A stretch of DNA of 64,000 nucleotides. Origin: Vespa crabro (Eukaryota; Arthropoda; Insecta; Hymenoptera; Vespidae). The stretch lies in NCBI RefSeq assembly GCF_910589235.1, contig NC_060973.1:4852501-4916500 (forward strand). The letters are read 5' to 3'. The notes beneath the pieces were generated by a model. It did no database searches. It saw only the letters and a program-made list of their open reading frames with translations, and had not been told where the DNA came from. The translations under genes and the position numbers were made by a program. This document shows positions 49,793 through 62,076 of the stretch, piece by piece (the stretch's first letter is position 1; every line of letters starts with the position of its first letter).

Positions 49793-50252
49793 GGTGAAGA
49801 TAAAACCACAGTATTATTCGTCATGTGATCGGAGTCTATCTTTATATACACACACACATACTCACACACACGCGCGCGCGATATATACATATTTATAATA
49901 AAGGATAAGATATCTGCAATATAATCCTATTATTTACGTTCATTACGCTTTCGCGTATATGTTTATTGCTGTAAGTGTTTGTAAATGCATTCATAAATCT
50001 TTCTTGTGTGTTCACATTTACATCGATAATACGAATATGATATCAAGAAAAAATGTATCTTGTAACTTGATTTATTACATCCTTAGAATATAATTGTAAA
50101 AATTATATATATGATATGAAAGTTGAAATACGCTTCTTTTCTCTCTTAAGAAATTATCTGTGAAACAATAATTATGAAATAATTCTGAAATTTATAAATG
50201 AACCAGTAGAAAAAACAGATTATTTCTATCTCTCTCACTCTCTTTCCTGTCA

Positions 50253-50284
<32 letters not shown>

Positions 50285-51080
50285 TTTAAACAAAAAATTG
50301 TACCGATTATGAAAAACAAATGAGTTTTCCTTTCATTAACAAATGAACATTATGTTTAACATTTTAAATGAATGATTTTTGAAATTAAACATTCTACAAG
50401 TATAAATCTCTATAGATTAACTACAAGAGCTCGCTATAATTAGAGATCTTATCTAAGAGACCTATGACGTAATGCGATGCAATGTGAAGAATTATTACGA
50501 CGTATAATTTTATATCATTTCAATAAAAACTATATGCAAAGTATAATCAAAACATAAAGAATATATATATATAAATATACATATACGACTTACGCATTTC
50601 TACAATATAAATGCATTTCGCAATGTGTGTCATGTGTGCGCGTGTGCTCGCATATGTATACTTAGTATATATTTAATTTCTTTTTTATGCATTTAGTTAC
50701 TTAGTTATTTCTTTGATATCTTCTTATGCATTTACATTGTAAAAATAATTGGCGCCTCGAAATACTTGATATACTTAATATTTAATCGATCTAGCACTTT
50801 CTGCGACTTTTCGATGCCATATAAAAAAAAAAATATCTTTCGATTATTAATTAATTGTTTTATTTTGTACATGTTAGAATTGTAACAAATGTTCGTACGA
50901 TAATTGAATCGGTACTTGATATTGATTAAATTAAAATAAATTGTTTGATTCGGTTCCAACATTAAATACGACTAAAATTTTCTGAACACGTGGCATATTG
51001 CTTTTCATGTGTATATATATATATATATGTATATATATATGCATATATGACATGCACTTTGCTCATCGAACTATAAGTGC

Positions 51081-51082
<2 letters not shown>

Positions 51083-51129
<47 letters not shown>

Positions 51130-51890
51130 CAAAAATGCAAAAAATACGGATACATACACGTATCGTTTCTTCTGTAATTATGACGAACATAAAAAGATTG
51201 ATTGTAGATTGCATATAATACGTTGAAATACTTCATGTACTTAATACTTCATCGATAGGCACAATAATTTTATATTAAAAGTTACATCTTTCGAAACATT
51301 CACAATTAACCGCGAATTTCGAGTCATTCGTTCTTTCAAGGACACACTTTCTTTTCATATTTTATTCTTAAATAATGATCAAGAGTGAAATGAAAAGTTT
51401 TCTACTAATGTATAAATAAAATGCAAGATATTGTAGTTCATCTCTAAACTAGCATATCAGTTATTGATAGTGATTTTTAAACAGTAAAAAGTATGTAAAG
51501 CAGCGAACATTATGACTTATTTAACAACTGATTCGACGACTGGCGAAATAACGGGTCATGCATGTATCGTCTGAACGTCCTTCAAACGTTTCTATCGATT
51601 CTAAGAGGGTACGCGATCGTATATTACTGTGGACTTCTTTAAATCATGTCAGTCCGTCAGTAACCGTGAACGACGGGGTATTGTGTAATGTAAACTGTGT
51701 AGTACTATTAATACTTAATTGTTTGAAGCATTATATTAGTGAGAGAAAAAAATATATATAAATAAGTATATATAGACATAGATAGATATATATATATATA
51801 TAAATATATATATATATAAAACGGAGATAGAGAGATAGAGAGAGATAGAGAGATAGAGATAGTCACAAGAGATAGAGAGAGAGAAAGACT
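51083..51890. repeat. GA microsatellites upstream of NAPRT
   Basis: (GA)n at about 51083-51126 and GATAGA/GAGATA repeats at about 51775-51890. The second lies within 40-150 bases of the NAPRT start codon, so it is probably in its leader. Confidence 0.8.
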
Positions 51891-51925
51891 ATTCAGATAC
51901 AAAAGAAAATAAATTTCTCTTAATA

Positions 51926-54900
51926 ATGTCAGATGAGGACTGCAAAACATGGTGTCACTCGCGGCAAAATGCTGTTGTTCAGCCTCTTTTGACAGGTATT
52001 TAAGTAGTCTGTTTTCATGGATAACATGATAAATGATCATTCAAAGCCGGTACTTACAAACTAACCTCAAAACTTTCTTCATATGGATCATATTTCAATT
52101 ATGTTTATGAAATTAATCGAAATATTATTTCAGTGATCGTAACTAATTTAAAATTTTAATCTCTTTGTCGTCTACAATCATTTTTATGATCAATCCTTTT
52201 TTGTTGTACGATTTATTAGTATGCTTCATATTTTTTCTCCTTTTTCTTTTTCTGATTAAGCCAGTACAATTTTTTTTATTATTAATATATACTATTACAC
52301 AAAAAATATAATTAGAATTAATATATAACCATTACATGTTAGCATATTTAGAAATAACTAAAATTTGCAAAAAAAATAGTTTGCTCATTTTCTCGTATTG
52401 CTTTTAGATTACATAAAAAAATTAATAGTTAAATAATTTTTTAGATTTATATCAGATTACAATGGCATATGCTTATTGGAAAAGCGGTAAAACCAATGAT
52501 TATGCAGTATTTGATTTATTTTTTCGAAAGAACCCCTTTCAAGGAGAATTCACAATTTTTGCTGGTCTCGAAGAATGCATTAAATTTCTGGAGAGGTTTC
52601 AGTATTCAAACAGTGGTATAATAATCATTAATTTAATAATAATTGATTTATTACAGTATATTTGATTGTAATTATTTACTTATAATTTTGTATTATAGAT
52701 ATCAAGTATTTGAAATCAACAATGCCTGCTACGGTAGACCCGGAATTCTTTAATTATTTAAAAAATGTCAATGTAAATGATGTTACTATTTATGCAATGC
52801 AAGAAGGCTCTGTTACATTTCCAAGGTTATTATTATTAATAATTTAGAGAAATGATTTTTAAAATTTACAACTTATATAGAATATATTTTATTTCTTGAA
52901 ATAATTATGAATAAGTTTAGAGATTTATTAATCTGATATATCTATTAAAGTACCAGATTCAGATACATGTATTAACATATATAGAATTCCATTGTTACGA
53001 GTTGAAGGACCATTAATAATAGTACAACTGTTGGAGACAACTTTATTAACATTGGTGAACTATGCAAGTTTGATGGCAACTAATGCAGCCAGATATCGGA
53101 TGGTTGCTGGGAAAAATATTACATTGTTAGAGTTTGGCCTTCGTAGAGCTCAAGGTCCAGATGGAGGATTAAGTGCATCTAAATATAGCTACGTTGGTTC
53201 GTCATATTCTTAATGTAATCTTATGACTTAATCCTGTTTTAAGAAACTAAATTTGTGATCATAAAGAATAAAATCAATACACTATTTTATTTTGCAATTG
53301 TACTAGATAATCAGAATGGTTCAAAACAATGCCATAAAGAATAATTACATATCAGTGTTATATATATTATAGGTGGATTTGATGGTACAAGTAATGTATT
53401 AGCTGGAAAGTTATTTAATATTCCAGTGAGTGGAACTCATGCACATGCATACATTACATCTTTTACAAGTATCGATGATTTACAAGCCAAAGTGAGTAGA
53501 TATTAAATTACATATTAGAATATTATTTTTCCTAAATATATTTATATAAATGATACTAAAACCGCGACATTTTTGTCAAACATTTGCAGACTCTTGCTCA
53601 TAAACAAACAGGAAAAGTTTATGATCTTTTAGAGTTGGCATCGAAATATCGAGATGCTATTGCCGGTGATTTAGGAAGTATAGTGTCTGAAGCTTCTAGT
53701 GGAGAATTAGCTGCCTTAATCAGCTATGCTATAGCTTTTCCAGAGAGATTTACAGCTCTTGTAGACACATATGATGTTAAAAGGTATGTATTGTTATTTA
53801 TTATTAAATTATTTTTTATTCTTTCTTTATTTTCTAAATATAATTTTTTATTTTTATCGAAGAGCTTTTTCTTTGTCTTTTTTCTTTTTAATATTCATAG
53901 ATTTTTGGTAAATGATTTGATATCAAATGCTGATTTTCTTTGATAATTTTATTTTAATATCATTAATGTAAACATAATATAGTTTGCTACTAATATCAAC
54001 AAACTATCAAAAAAATTTATTATAATTATTTTTATTATAAAAGTACAATACAAATTAATATTGCATTTATATACTAAATTTTAAAGAAAAATTAATGCAC
54101 AAAAATATCTATATAAATTAATTGTAAATATTAGTAATAATTTTACAAGTAAACATGTGAAATATTTTAACCATGGATTACATGATTATATTGTCATGTT
54201 AATGTACATACTTATAATTTATACACAATCATGCTACATATATAAAATATAATAAGTAATATTATTAACAATAATCAAGTTAAATCTCTCAGTCTGTCTT
54301 GTAATGCTAAGAATTTGTCAGGAATTTTCTAAAAGAAATAACACACGGATTATACAATTTATATATAACATGGAATATATTTCTAAATGCTAATATACTC
54401 TTATTTAATAACGTGACCAGAAATATATACTGACTTTTGCAGTTATTTTCAATAAAAATTTTATATCTATTAAGAAAATATATATGTTCCTTAAGTAATA
54501 AATAATCAAGTCTGTGTATTGCCAAAATAAAAATTATAATAGGCATAGACTATTATATTTGTTGCTGGATAAGAAAAATGTATTTGTAGCATTGAAGCAT
54601 CAGCCAAGCAAAAGACATTTATAACCAGCCTAAATGTAAAGAATAAGCTTCTAACTAAAGGATCCAATGCATATGCTCAAAATGGTGTGAGAAACAATAC
54701 GCTTATATCAGAACCTACTTCGCATCACAAGAATGGCTTTTTAAGACGAGGCGAATTGGGTGAGCTCTATGTGAGGTACGATATACTCTCACTTGTCTGC
54801 TTTCCGATACACAATGATTTCATAATTGTATCAATGAAATATTAAACGTTTTTTTTTTTTTAATAATAAAAATTACAACGTTCATTAAGTTTAACTAAAG

Positions 54901-56306
54901 ACCTCATTTCTGTAAAGCAGACAAATTGAAAAATGATAATTCTTCATTGCATCCTACTGCTTTCATAATATGATCATTATGAAGCAAGCTTAACATGTTT
55001 TAATCAATATAAAAGCTTTCTTTTCGTGAGATTTCATTATCATAATTTTGTGATCTTATATAGTGCCCTTCCCAATTCAGCCCCTTAAATCTTCCATTTC
55101 ATTTTAAATAGCTGTAATGTATGTGCGTTTGCATGTGCAATTATATATAAGTCATAATTGGGTTAATTGTTCTTATCGATTATATTTACTCCATATTAAT
55201 AATATGTTTTTCAACATACATATGAATACCTATCTTATTATTCTTCTGTGTATTAGGAGTGGCATTTTAAATTTCTGTGCTGTTGCACTTGCCTTAAATG
55301 ATTTGGATTACAAAGCTATTGGAATAAGACTTGATAGCGGTGATTTGGCATATCTTAGTAATGCTGCTAGAGATATCTTTGAAAAACTTGCTGTTAAATA
55401 TAATATACCATGGTTCGCACGATTGACAATCGTTGCATCGAATGATATTAATGAAGAAACAATTATAAGTTTGAATGAGCAGGTAAAACATGTAATGACA
55501 AAATTTTTTATATTTACTTTTTATAATGGCTATTTCTAAACCAAGCTTTCTAAGCTTTTTTAGTTTATAAATTAAGTTAATAAATGTTTTCATAGAGTCA
55601 CAAAATTGACTGTTTTGGAATTGGTACGCATCTTGTAACGTGTCAAAGACAACCAGCATTAGGTTGCGTATACAAGATGGTTGAAATCAATGGTCAACCA
55701 AGAATCAAGCTCAGTCAAGAAGTTGGTAAAATGAATATTCCTGGTAAAAAGAATGCATACAGATTATATGGTGCAGACGGATATGCATTAATTGACATAT
55801 TACAAAGATCAACAGAGGAAGTACCGCAAATAAAACAGAAAGTTCTCTGTAGACATCCATTTCAAGAATCAAAAAGAGCATATGTTATACCAACACGTGT
55901 AGAACCATTGCACAAAGTAAATATAATTTATATTAATATTCTATTTTTACATTATTAAAGTGTGTACTATTCTTAAATATGAGAAAAAATCTAAAATATT
56001 TACTTTCTATTTAAAGATATATTGGAAAAATGGTAAACTCTGCGAACCCTTACCGACGTTAACACAAATTAGAGATAGAGTACAGGAATCTCTTAAAACA
56101 TTAAGAAATGATCATAAAAGAAATTTGAACCCTACACCATATAAGGTAAATTTGTTAAAACATAAAAATTTGTATATACTATACAGATATTACAAGCAAT
56201 AAATTACTTTTTATATAATAATTTATAGGTGGCTGTTAGCGATGATTTGTATAATTTTATACACGATTTGTGGTTGCAAAATGCGCCTATTGGAGAACTG
56301 TCGTGA
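51926..56306 (+). CDS. NAPRT: Nicotinate phosphoribosyltransferase
   Basis: Ten constitutive exons: 51926-51995, 52445-52615, 52699-52825, 52985-53196, 53373-53491, 53590-53783, 55257-55482, 55596-55916, 56017-56145 and 56229-56306 (1647 nt, 548 aa), plus an optional exon at 54590-54775. It converts nicotinic acid, PRPP and ATP to nicotinate mononucleotide, the first step of the Preiss-Handler route to NAD, in the cytosol. Family landmarks are LLTDLYQITMAYAYWKSGK, LLEFGLRRAQGPDGG, the His-bearing SGTHAHAYITSF, DTYDVKRSG, IGIRLDSGDLAYLS and GIGTHLVTCQRQPALG. The length is close to the human enzyme. The exon-1 start MSDEDCKTWCHSRQNAVVQP precedes the universal LTDLYQ block, which is split by intron 1. 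Confidence 0.96.
54590..54775 (+). other. NAPRT: NAPRT optional cassette exon, 62 codons in frame
   Basis: Acceptor TATTTGTAG and donor GTACGA bound 186 bases that are open in the host frame, with phase 2 at both ends, so the exon can be included or skipped without changing the frame. Inclusion inserts a Ser/Asn/Lys-rich segment starting SIEASAKQKTFITSLNVKNK and ending RRGELGELYV between DTYDVK and RSGILNF, giving 610 aa. It is clearly GC-richer than its introns, as the other exons are. Confidence 0.75.
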
Positions 56307-56661
56307 AGCTGTAGATGTTTACTGAGTCTTAAATTGTTGAAAAATGAACAATGTTGTCTATGATTCAAAAGTATGTAAAAATCATGCAAATTTGTGTGTG
56401 CGATACACTCAAAGAAAAATTTTAAAAATATTAGAGATATATTTTGTACGATTAAAATCACTGATAGCTCTATGAAATATCATGCTACTTTGATACATGT
56501 ACAAATTCTTCATATATATATCTAATATTCTATTTATATTATTTTACATACACGCTTCAGTAAAATGCCTTGTTACAAATATTGCAACAATTTGTTACTT
56601 CGAGAATTTATGGACTCATAGAAATACACGTAATGTTAATCTGTTTTATTTTTTGAAGGGC

Positions 56662-56692
56662 AAGATATATATATATATATATACACATATAG

Positions 56693-56738
<46 letters not shown>
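56662..56738. repeat. (TA)n microsatellite
   Basis: Two TA blocks joined by CACATATAGATACA, about 360 bases downstream of the NAPRT stop. Confidence 0.85.
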
Positions 56739-56744
<6 letters not shown>

Positions 56745-57796
56745 TTTATTTGTAATAAATGATTACTTATTAGTAGCGCGCATAAATATATTTATATTAA
56801 TGTATAGTGAAAAACCTAATCATGTGATATAAATGTAAATATGGATTAGAAAATATTAAGCTTTTGGTAGCTAAATCAGATTAAATCTTGATAGTATTTT
56901 TTTCAGGAAATAATATTTCTTTACCTTCATAGTTTAATTCATACCTATCCATAAATGTATATATTAAAAATAAATTTCTATATATCATGATCACTTCGAA
57001 TGATAACTTACAATAGTTAATTTATAAAAATGTATATAACGTTTCCCAACACCTTTAAAGGAAAGTTCAACAATAAAAACATTGATACTATAGAAGACAA
57101 TAATGGATAAATTTCAGTGTTTTTTCCAAAGAACAAGAATAGGACAAATCAGGTGCTCGGGATGTTTTTTATGGGCCCACGAGAAGTACGCTTTTTTCAA
57201 AGAAAAAGAAGATAACTTCGAAGCTATGATTGTCGTCGCATATAATTTTTTATCGGATATACCGATTTCGCAATAAATACACTGTATCTTGTAACCACTT
57301 GCCCGCCCGGCCTTCTCATTCATTCATACACACAACAAATGTAATTTTGTGTATGAAAATGTTTATTTTCATTTTTAGTTATAATTCTTACCTAGAGTGG
57401 CGTTGCGATCATTTTCTGTTATAATGATAACAGAACGAAATAAAATTTTCAATCTATGACTTAACGCTTAGTTTATGGCACAGTTTATCCAGTTTATTCG
57501 TATGTATGTACGGAAGTGGCAAGAGTAATATTAAGTTGTGTTGTTTGCTTATTAGTTACGTGTATGCACATAAGTCTCGTATTCTGGTTATTCGCACATT
57601 TGTCAATTGAAAATCATTTTGCAATCAAACATTTAAATAAACAAGATATTAATTTTTGGTAATTATTTGTATATACGTAAATATTATATCAATTACATTA
57701 TTATATCAGGAACATTTGTACCCACTACTTGTTATATTATACTTTACTGGCATATGTAAAAGTAAATCTTAATAATATATAATATTTTTATTAACA

Positions 57797-57803
57797 GATA
57801 TAC

Positions 57804-57843
<40 letters not shown>

Positions 57844-57857
57844 TATATATATGTATA
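57797..57857. repeat. (TA)n microsatellite
   Basis: TA run with a CTTATATATATG interruption near 57842, upstream of the SMCO4-like gene. Confidence 0.8.
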
Positions 57858-58046
57858 TATATAGAATAAAAATTCTATAAAAAATGTAATTTTGTTTTAA
57901 CTTGACATCGAAATGGATTTTCTGATAAAATGTATTACTTTCTTAAGTAAAAATTTATTTAACAAAAATATTTATACATAATTTTTACATGGGCATTCTT
58001 ATATTATAAGATGAATAAAAATAAATTTATATTTTACAGCAACATA

Positions 58047-58226
58047 ATGCGTCAATTAAAAGGTAAAACAAAAGAAACAAATAAGCAAAAGAAGGAACGC
58101 AAAAAGGAATTTCTTGAAAACAAGCAACGAATTTTTACAGTCGTTTTACCTACAATGGCTGCAATATTTGTAATGATAGCCGCATATGTTTATATTAAAA
58201 CTCGGCCAAAAGTAATAGAATATTAA
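58047..58226 (+). CDS. SMCO4-like small single-pass membrane protein
   Basis: 59 aa in one coding exon. It begins MRQLKGKTKETNKQKKERKK, a basic helical segment predicted as coiled coil, and continues to a hydrophobic helix (TVVLPTMAAIFVMIAAYVYI, about residues 30-50) ending TRPKVIEY. Length, order and the MRQLKGK start match single-pass membrane and coiled-coil domain protein 4, a short conserved animal protein of unknown function. The acceptor TTTTACAG seven bases upstream fixes the start at this ATG; the in-frame upstream ATG at 58011 lies in the intron. Confidence 0.88.
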   Translation: MRQLKGKTKETNKQKKERKKEFLENKQRIFTVVLPTMAAIFVMIAAYVYIKTRPKVIEY

Positions 58227-59359
58227 TTTACATTACTTTTGTTATGTATTATTGAAAAAAAGATTTATGACTTTAAAATTGCAAGAAAAGTTCCTGGAAT
58301 TTGTTTCTATATGCAAAACAGTTTAACTGTGATCATTATAAATCGAAAACCTAAAATACAAATGAAGAATGTAATCTACTGCCTATATTATCAAAAAGAT
58401 TTTATCATTAATATATGGTAGAATTATACATTATATATTGTATATTGATACCTTAGTTAAGAAAAGAATTATCAATTTGCTGAAAGTGATAAAATATTAA
58501 TTAATACAATTATTGAATACAAGAGATTTTTTATCGAATGTATGCTGTTTTAAGTATTATGATACCATAATAAGACAGATATATCAAAATGCTTCTTTAA
58601 TAAGTGTTTCATATCTTCGTTTCCTGTATTCTGCATTTTTATAATACACACACACACATATGTTTAGTACAGAGAATAGATTGGCCTATAACATGGTGTA
58701 CAAATATTAAATGTAATATACTGAATTATTGTACATGTTTGCACCATGCTAATAGCTTGTATCAGAATATATCTTGTTGAAGCATACCATATCTTTGTGT
58801 GAGAAATTGCATAAGATTAAATAAATTGTATCTAATAATTAATTTTACGAATTATCAAATGCAATTTATAGACAATTATTTTGTAAAACATTTAAAAAAT
58901 AAACATGGGTCCAATGTGGTAAAAATATATTTTTGATATTCATATAACACTTAGTCATATATTTACCCTTTTAAATCTATTTTATACTATAATATAAAAT
59001 TTATTAAATATATAAAAAATATAATTCCGATACTTTTGTTTCATTTAAAAATACAAGCATTGATCGCGTGATTAATACAATATGTATTGCTTTATGGAGA
59101 CTTTTAATTTTCAATTGTCAATATTGTTTAATAAAACATATTTTCTCAATTAAATAAATAATATAATGTTTATAAGAGGAAAGTATTTTGTATTAAATTG
59201 AAATTCTGTTATGTGTGATAGCTTGCGATGTGCGCCAATGAAAAGTTGGCACGCACGAGATATGAAACGATCTATACAAACCACGTACGCAGCCGAAGTT
59301 AGATTTGACACATTCCGGTGTTTTTAATAGTGTAATAAGCTCTATTTAATTATTTAAAA
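58227..59359. other. Intergenic, nothing recognised
   Basis: AT-rich 3' flank of the SMCO4-like gene and 5' flank of the SDF2-like gene. A (CA)n stretch of ten bases is at about 58648. The 59220-59330 part is GC-richer and is the probable SDF2-like promoter. Confidence 0.5.
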
Positions 59360-60388
59360 ATGATATTGCGATCGGAAATAGTACCATTGTTCTTCCAAAT
59401 ATTGTTAATAAGTTTATTTTCCCTAGGATTTACTACAGGTATATTTTAAAATTGATACTTTTTTGTAATTCACAGGAATTGCAAATTTTAAGGTTATATT
59501 AATTATAGAAATACGTACTTGCTAATATATCGATTTGATTATTGAATGTATACATTCAAAACATTGTATTGTAGCCAAAGGAACAAAATATGTAACATAC
59601 GGATCTGTTCTTAAATTAATGAACGTTGACTTCAATCTCAGATTACATTCTCATGATATCAGATATGGAAGCGGCAGTGGGCAACAATCAGTGACAGGTA
59701 TAGAAGTTAAAGAAGATGGTAATTCGTACTGGCTTGTAAAAGCAAAATATGGAAAGCAATATACTCGTGGGTAATGAATAACATTCATTAAAATTTTTGT
59801 AGAAATAAGTTAATATTTTCAAAGTAGTAATAAAAAATGAACAACTTGTTTTTATACAATTTATCTATATATTTATCTAATTTAACTATAATAGGAAACC
59901 CATTAAATGTGGGGATATAATTAGACTAGAACATATCGCAACGAAAAAGAATTTACATTCTCACTTGGTTAATTCGCCACTAAGTGGTAAACAAGAAATA
60001 TCTGCCTATGGGGATTACAAAGGAGAAGGTGATAGCGGAGATAATTGGCAAATAGTATGTCGAACTGATTTTTGGGAAAGGGATGATAGTGTCAGGTTGA
60101 AGCATGTAGACACAAATGCGTATGTTTCTTATATTTGATTTTTTCTTCCTGTTAATATCTTTCATATTTCCAATTATTAATATATATTTTTTAATGGCTA
60201 TTGAAATAATTTCTAAATACAGGTATTTATCCATTAGCGGTAGATCATACACCCATCTGGTTGGTCAGATGGAAGTAATTGGAGATTATTCACCTGATAG
60301 TCGACATGTAGAATGGAAAACTATGGAGGGTTTATTCGTTCATCCAGCTGATTTCAAAGCACATCATTATGAACATACAGAGTTATAA
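59360..60388 (+). CDS. SDF2: Stromal cell-derived factor 2-like ER protein (MIR domains)
   Basis: Four exons: 59360-59438, 59575-59770, 59895-60119 and 60223-60388 (666 nt, 221 aa). Residues 1-26 are a hydrophobic signal peptide (IVPLFFQILLISLFSLGFTT). Three MIR repeats follow, recognised by GSVLKLMNVDFNLRLHSHDI, LHSHLVNSPLSGKQEISAYG and YLSISGRSYTHLVGQMEVIG. The protein ends HTEL, an ER-retention variant of the KDEL/HDEL class. SDF2 works with ER DnaJ proteins as an anti-aggregation chaperone partner, and MIR domains are shared with protein O-mannosyltransferases. The length is near the 211 aa of human SDF2. Confidence 0.94.
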
Positions 60389-62076
60389 ATTTTCTTCATG
60401 TAGAAATAATTCTTTTTAAATAAATTAAGTAATCTACGTGTAATATATGCATTAATAGATAATACAAAGTTCTTATAGAATATGTTATAGATATGATCCA
60501 TCATCTTAATAATGTACAAAATTTGCAGCAAAAAGATTAGAAGAAAAAATAAATATAAGACATCTATAAATACAACTGTGAACATTAATACTAATTTTAA
60601 TATAGTTTGATGAGTTAAGACAAAAACTACATATTATTTATTTCATATTTTCATTTGCATTTAACAAAATAAAATTTCAAGTTAGTTTTTAAGCGTGAAG
60701 ATTTATTGCGAAGGTTAATACTCGCACAGTTTATTTTTTACATTCTCAATGCTGAAATAATATTGTTTTTATGTTTATTTTTGTGCTTCTCTCTCAAGCA
60801 ACATCCTTTTTTCTTTATTTTTCCTTAGGTTATCAAACTATCAACGCATTATATTTTTTGTTCCCCCTTTTATTTCGAGTAAAAAATGCAATATTATTTT
60901 TTACAAATTCGAATCATTTATTGGAAATATTCCTAATTCTTATGCTAAGATATTGTGTTTATTATTTGTTAATATAATACTATTTCCTTCGTTACTTTCA
61001 TGGTGTATACGTAAATTACGTATACATAATGTATATAAATTCTGATATTTACAATTTAATGTTATTTTAAATATTTCAATCTAGTAAAGTTAACTTGAAT
61101 TATATAAGATTATACATTTAAATTTATCATTTTAATGACTTTATAATCTTTCCTTTAATTATTCTAACGTTAATTACTATAGAAAAAAATTATTAAATTA
61201 GTATAGAATCAATTGATATATAATTTAATCGTATGCAATAATATAAATCGAAATAATCATTTTATCATACCTTTATTTAGTTCGATTTTATAAGATATAT
61301 TTATTAAAAATATATTTATCAAGATAGAAAAACATTTTTCACGATAATCATTTATCGAAGTCTTATTTCTTAGGATTTACTTAAGAAGAATGATTTCTTT
61401 TCTATTGCACAAGTAGACATAATATATTTCACAGAAATATTTTCCTTTATTATTCGTATTTATATCTAGCCTACGTTACGATTTACGCTTTCATAAAAGT
61501 ACGTTTTTAATACACATAACGTAATTTTCGATATATAGTAATATTACAGTAATATGTTATATAAATATTAATGATCATTAATAGTTACTTCCGGTTTTTT
61601 TGTCACATATTTTAATTGTCCCATATTGAAGGACCTATTCGAACGATGTGCAATAGAGAAACGTGAAAAAAATAAATTTTTAAAAAAGGTAAATGTATAA
61701 TATATAGCTATCATATTTGGCACAATATTTTTATTATTTTTCGAATTATTTAATCTAGTGTATTAATATGCATTAATCTGCATTTAATCTAGTGTATTAA
61801 TATGCATGCGTTATGCTTTAAATATAAAGGATGACATAACATTAGCATCTAGTAATGTTAGAACAATTCTCGTGTTATTTTATTAAACACTAAATGGTTT
61901 CTTTTTTTTATAGATATTTTTATATATAAAATAACTGAGTAAATATTTTTTACATAAGAAAAATATATTTTATAATTATATATAAATATACATATAGCGG
62001 TGTACAAGTAGGACTACAGATAGTCATCTGTTAACGATTCTGCTGGCAGAAATAAATTTAAGAAAATAACATTAAA
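60389..62076. other. Intergenic, no gene seen
   Basis: AT-rich DNA with no supported exon. A direct repeat TTTAATCTAGTGTATTAATA occurs twice near 61750-61805. An AATAAA about 30 bases after the SDF2-like stop could serve as its poly(A) signal. Confidence 0.5.

Larger units (their letters stand above)
45473..51925. other. Large AT-rich region without a supported gene
   Basis: About 6.5 kb. The left part may be a long 3' UTR of the ZAD gene; the right end (about 51540-51925) is the NAPRT promoter and leader, with a GC-richer patch at 51540-51690 and an upstream open frame at 51558-51761. In between are TA and GA microsatellites, a palindromic element (46451-46598), and a GC-elevated island at 49520-49675. 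I found no recognisable protein, tRNA or other RNA gene. Confidence 0.5.
56307..58046. other. Intergenic, TA repeats and one short open frame
   Basis: NAPRT 3' flank, then the SMCO4-like 5' region. (TA)n runs are at about 56662-56738 and 57797-57857. A 57-codon ATG open frame lies at 57103-57276 (see findings). An acceptor TTTTACAG at 58034-58039 just before the SMCO4-like start implies an upstream non-coding exon that I could not place. Confidence 0.5.

Noticed and set aside
51558..51761. 67-codon open frame before NAPRT
   Set aside because: It begins on a non-ATG codon or an internal ATG in the leader and looks at best like an upstream open frame; no protein family was recognised.
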